Source of the DNA: Phoronis australis
Lineage: Eukaryota; Phoronida; Phoronidae
Reading direction: 5' to 3'
NCBI GenBank assembly: GCA_002633005.1
Contig: NMRA01000245.1
Span: forward strand, 62,001 to 126,000
DNA: 64,000 nucleotides
The position numbers and the translations under genes were made by a program. Position 1 is the first letter of the stretch; each line of letters starts with the position of its first letter. The notes beneath the pieces were generated by a model. The model was not told the DNA's origin. It ran no database searches and saw only the letters and a program-made list of their open reading frames with translations. This document shows, one piece after another, positions 62,001 through 64,000 of the stretch.

Positions 62001-64000
62001 CTGTCAGTGCCAATAAAGATGGCCGTACAAAACAACAGTTATGAAAAACATTCCAGGTAAACCACATGTTTGTTGGCCTCTGTACAAAAGATAAGTGCAT
62101 ACTGCACTCACACAAAACTGTTTAGGAAGGCTGCTGTTACCACAAAACCACAACAAGCATGAAGGCATGGTGTAAGGCATTAAGCCTGGGTCATGGACAG
62201 ACCCCTACACCTATTCCCACAGTGGTCAGAAACTGAGCGAGTTGGTTTTGTTGGGAACACAATAGTACAAATCGGAAATATTAAGTCTATGAATGTCAGC
62301 TCACCCCGTTTACATATAGAGTGGTCTCGACAAAAATTAGGAGCAGTCTGGAATTATACACCAAATATTGCTTGTTAAATTACTTTGTCGTAACGGACAA
62401 ACGTCGAGAAACTTCAGTAATCCACTCAAGGTTTCTACAGTTAACATACCAATAACATGGTGGTGAAGTTAGGTCCCAATACCATAACAAGACCACACAA
62501 CTCGTTCAACAAAACTTAACTGCCAACAACAACAGCTGACTTAAAGACATCTGCAACAACACATCACACTTACCTTTCTTTCCGTTCGCGCTCTAAGCGT
62601 TCACGCTCTGCCCTATCCCGTTCGGCAAGCAGCTCCCTCTCGCGCAGCAGGCTCATATCGCGCACAAGATCGTCCTGAAACTGGGCTAACATCCACGGCG
62701 GGGGTAGCGGCACTTGTGGGTACTTCTGTTGCCAGAGCAGCTCCAACTGGGCTGCAGTCACATTAGGGTGTAGACTCTGGTAAGATGCCGACAACCGCTG
62801 CTGTTCGTGGAGCAGATGCTGGTACTGCAGTTGTAGCTGCTGCTGGCGTGCCGCTGCCGCTGCCAATGGGTCGTTGGCATAGTGGTTGAGAGCGGCTAGC
62901 GTACCAGCCGCAGCCGCGTGGGGTATGAGGTGGGGCGCCAGCCCAGCACTCATTGTCACCGGGTAGGGGATAGGCGTCAGGATGCGTGTGTTGGCAGCAG
63001 TCGCGGCAGCAGCAGCGCTAGCACCACCAACGAGACCCTGGTGCTGCGACGGCTGCTGGCCGACAGACGAGATGCCATGCGGAATGGGTGTGTGTACAGA
63101 CGGATAAGAGGAAGCTTGCTGTGATGAGGTGGTGGCCAGATGGCGTGACAACATGGCCGATCCCTGCTGTTGATGCTGGAGTGACACTATTTGTTGCCGT
63201 GCCTCTGTGTCCTTTTTTATCAAGTCTGGGTCCCGCCACACTGTTACAGTTTCATTTTTGTCCGGCACGAGCGGACTGGATGAGGCACTCGTTTTGGGTG
63301 AGCTTTTTCTCACCTCACCAACCACATTGTGTCTCTGGTGTGCACGGTCACTATCCTCTGTTGGATGGTGCGCTGTATTCTCCTCACGTTTCACTGACAA
63401 AGGTGATGTCTCGCTCACCCTCGATGTATTTGTGGTCTGCGGGGTAGGGCACGACTCCACCGACCCTGCCGACTCGTTGTTGTACACTGTAGTGCTGGCT
63501 GTGCTCTGGTTCGAATCAGGGTTCTCGTACATCCTATCTACCCTAGCGCCCGACAGCTTGGCGACCTGGTCGGTGACGGAATGGTTAACATTGATACTGG
63601 CCGACAAACCGGTCGCGCCCGTAGTCTTCTTTTTCTCCTCCTGGTCGCTGCCACTGAGGAGATGTAACTTTTTATAGTGCATCTCGTCGCCACCAGGACT
63701 ACATGCACTGTCACCATGGACAAAGTCTATTGGTTCATTCTGGCCCAAACCACTAACACTATCACCCGCACTAGTGTTGTTACCACTACAGGTTTTCGAC
63801 TCCTTCCTCTTTCGTCGAGACTTTTTCTCCTTATTTGCGGGTTCTTGACACACGGATGTTGCTGGAGTTTTAGGTTTCTGTTTTTTGTTAGTGTCCAGTT
63901 TGTTACAAATGTCAGTATCAGTATCAGCAGTAGTGGCGTTAGTGGTGGAAGGCACTTGCTCTACGATGTTCACTGAGGTAGTCGTAGACTTTTTGCTTGG
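49776..64000 (-). CDS. KDM3: KDM3/JMJD1 histone H3K9 demethylase, 5' truncated, 13 coding exons
   Basis: Exons in order: 62574-64000 (open at the edge), 60349-60565, 58992-59147, 56481-58505, 55895-56234, 55284-55473, 54617-54834, 53629-53781, 52375-53372, 51955-52129, 50992-51473, 50614-50790 and 49776-50000. They sum to 6783 nt: 2260 residues plus TGA. The C-terminal third matches KDM3A/KDM3B/JMJD1C: the cysteine-rich zinc finger (CDVC...CRKC...CLDC), then a JmjC domain with Fe(II) ligands H and D in NLHLDISD and the distal H in GAPHQ. The family removes mono- and dimethyl marks from H3K9 in the nucleus using iron and 2-oxoglutarate. The N-terminal 1400 or so residues are Ser/Gln/Ala-rich with an Arg-Glu-rich helix. 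Vertebrate paralogue symbols do not apply directly. The family is certain; the start lies outside the window. Confidence 0.95.
50172..50407 (-). mobile_element. tRNA-derived SINE, copy 2
   Basis: In the last KDM3 intron, same strand and order of parts as 4658-5110: A-box-like GTGGCCTTGTGGGACA near 50385-50400, a mutated B box near 50340-50352, the shared tttttatgctttattaa body, then one or two 31-bp units and caattattt at the end. Confidence 0.7.
50614..50790 (-). CDS. KDM3: KDM3 exon, JmjC distal histidine
   Basis: Acceptor ctgccccag, donor atcag/gtgagc, phase 0. It encodes [20 protein letters not shown] and [12 protein letters not shown]. The third iron ligand is His at 50617-50619. Confidence 0.96.
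50992..51473 (-). CDS. KDM3: KDM3 exon, JmjC core with H-x-D
   Basis: Acceptor gctttccag, donor ataag/gtatgg. It encodes [33 protein letters not shown], and [19 protein letters not shown]. The iron-binding His codon is 51208-51210 and the Asp codon 51202-51204. Both are intact, so the enzyme is predicted active. Confidence 0.96.
51955..52129 (-). CDS. KDM3: KDM3 exon, start of JmjC region
   Basis: Acceptor tctttacag, donor gcca/gtgagt. It encodes [20 protein letters not shown], then [20 protein letters not shown] and DFWDGFESM, all conserved in KDM3. Confidence 0.94.
52375..53372 (-). CDS. KDM3: KDM3 exon, linker between zinc finger and JmjC
   Basis: Acceptor acgttacag, donor gacag/gtaagt, 332 codons. 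It starts [20 protein letters not shown] followed by [18 protein letters not shown], contains a Ser/Gly-rich middle, and ends [20 protein letters not shown], which aligns with the stretch just before the JmjC domain. Confidence 0.92.
53629..53781 (-). CDS. KDM3: KDM3 exon, zinc finger
   Basis: Acceptor tctgttaag, donor gtctg/gtaaga. It encodes [20 protein letters not shown] and the HWVCRKCGF...CLDCYRLKK stretch, the C6-type zinc finger needed for KDM3 activity. Very strong family match. Confidence 0.95.
53832..54258. mobile_element. 427-bp MITE with about 50-bp TIRs, copy 2
   Basis: In the KDM3 intron between exons 54617-54834 and 53629-53781. It matches 45832-46252 over its whole length with scattered changes, in the same orientation, including agttgcatgaaacagtccca and the inverted right end. 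Confidence 0.88.
54403..54640 (-). repeat. 51-bp minisatellite repeating a KDM3 5' splice site
   Basis: tccatcc (+ strand) recurs at 54618, 54567, 54516, 54465 (exactly 51 bp apart) and 54413 (52 bp). The first unit is the end of the exon and its donor; the others are downstream. On the KDM3 strand the units read GATGGAG/GTAGGA, GATGGAC/GTAGGA, GATGGAG/GCAGGA, GATGGAG/GTTGGA and GATGGAG/GTGGAA. Confidence 0.93.
54617..54834 (-). CDS. KDM3: KDM3 exon whose donor seeds a minisatellite
   Basis: Acceptor tcctcttag. It encodes [20 protein letters not shown] and, near its end, [14 protein letters not shown]. The proximal donor gatggag/gtagga restores phase with the next exon (GGT split codon). The frame remains open downstream through a 51-bp array that repeats this donor, so the true 3' end may vary. 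Confidence 0.82.
55284..55473 (-). CDS. KDM3: KDM3 exon, first cysteine pair
   Basis: Acceptor ctctacgcag, donor cgacg/gtaagt. It ends [20 protein letters not shown] then FYAFRR, the conserved Cys-rich entry into the KDM3 zinc-finger region. Confidence 0.9.
55895..56234 (-). CDS. KDM3: KDM3 exon, basic region
   Basis: Acceptor tctatttag, donor accag/gtaggg. It encodes [20 protein letters not shown], a likely nuclear-localisation stretch, then [15 protein letters not shown] and [20 protein letters not shown] is a possible SUMO-type site. Confidence 0.82.
56481..58505 (-). CDS. KDM3: KDM3 large low-complexity exon
   Basis: Acceptor tgttttcag, donor tctcag/gtacat, 675 codons in phase 0. It starts [20 protein letters not shown], then a poly-Gln run, then Ser/Pro/Gln-rich sequence. 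The frame stays open 23 codons past the donor (to 56409), but the spliced junction to a Lys/Arg-rich exon fits phase better and matches the order expected for KDM3. Confidence 0.85.
58992..59147 (-). CDS. KDM3: KDM3 exon
   Basis: Acceptor tctttttcag, donor aagcag/gtaatt, phase 0 both ends. It encodes [20 protein letters not shown] and a Lys/Glu-rich end (KEVEEKLKQ). Confidence 0.82.
59909..59909. other. Single ambiguous base
   Basis: One N in a KDM3 intron. No duplicated flanks seen. Confidence 0.95.
60349..60565 (-). CDS. KDM3: KDM3 exon, Arg-Glu-rich helix
   Basis: Acceptor ttgtctacag, donor cagaag/gtaggt. It continues the [18 protein letters not shown]-type charged helix for about 50 residues, then [20 protein letters not shown]. 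Periodic i to i+4 Glu/Arg pairs suggest a single alpha-helix. Confidence 0.85.
62574..64000 (-). CDS. KDM3: KDM3 exon, open at the window edge
   Basis: The frame runs without stop from 64000 to the donor gaaag/gtaagt at 62574. It encodes 475 residues: a Ser/Thr/Asn-rich half, poly-Ala and Gln-rich runs, then [20 protein letters not shown] and an Arg-Glu-rich helix. There is no convincing initiator ATG, so it continues upstream. Confidence 0.85.

Larger units (their letters stand above)
58506..62573 (-). other. KDM3 introns around the charged exons
   Basis: Outside exons 58992-59147 and 60349-60565 nothing but unique-looking sequence is seen, plus a 20-bp-scale duplication of tggatttgtcatcattttcc at about 61598-61640. 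Confidence 0.5.

Noticed and set aside
63500-63520. B-box-like ggttcgaatc as a tRNA gene
   Set aside because: It lies inside the KDM3 coding exon in a clear frame and has no A box at tRNA spacing.

Overview
The window is nuclear DNA from an intron-rich animal, probably a marine invertebrate. A lophotrochozoan is my first guess and a deuterostome is not excluded. It is AT-rich, with short exons, long introns, GT-AG splice sites and many small mobile elements. I recognised three protein-coding genes by joining short open frames at splice sites in compatible phase and comparing the joined products with known families. No bacterial-style operons, rRNA genes or CRISPR arrays are visible.

Layout. 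Positions 906-9923 (+ strand) hold the last ten coding exons of a sterol O-acyltransferase (SOAT/ACAT, MBOAT superfamily); its 5' exons lie left of the window. Positions 14656-42536 (- strand) hold a complete boule-type (BOLL/DAZ family) RNA-binding protein gene of 11 coding exons. They include an ATG-only first coding exon and a 22-nt microexon, and their summed length is 1086 nt (361 codons plus stop). Positions 49776-64000 (- strand) hold the last 13 coding exons of a KDM3/JMJD1 histone H3K9 demethylase, with a zinc finger, a JmjC domain and a long low-complexity N-terminal region. This gene runs off the right edge (2260 residues plus stop in view). SOAT and BOLL are convergent; BOLL and KDM3 are in tandem on the - strand. 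Nothing in the sequence suggests the three act in one pathway: one makes sterol esters in the ER, one regulates germ-line mRNA, one modifies chromatin.

Non-coding DNA. Introns and the 7-kb BOLL-KDM3 spacer hold a two-copy MITE family (about 421-427 bp, about 50-bp terminal inverted repeats), a two-copy tRNA-derived SINE with an internal 31-bp tandem repeat, two hAT-like MITEs, smaller palindromic elements and several minisatellites. A 1.5-kb array in BOLL intron 7 carries seven near-identical CTCF-like motifs at 145-161-bp spacing; a decayed relative sits in a SOAT intron. A 2.5-kb near-identical direct duplication in BOLL intron 10 is joined by a single N and looks like two unmerged haplotypes.

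The most unusual signals are minisatellites at splice sites: a 51-bp in-frame array that repeats the 5' splice site of a KDM3 exon, and a 35-bp array that runs into a SOAT 3' splice site. I see no clearly novel multi-gene system; the novelty is at the level of repeats, splice sites and isoforms.
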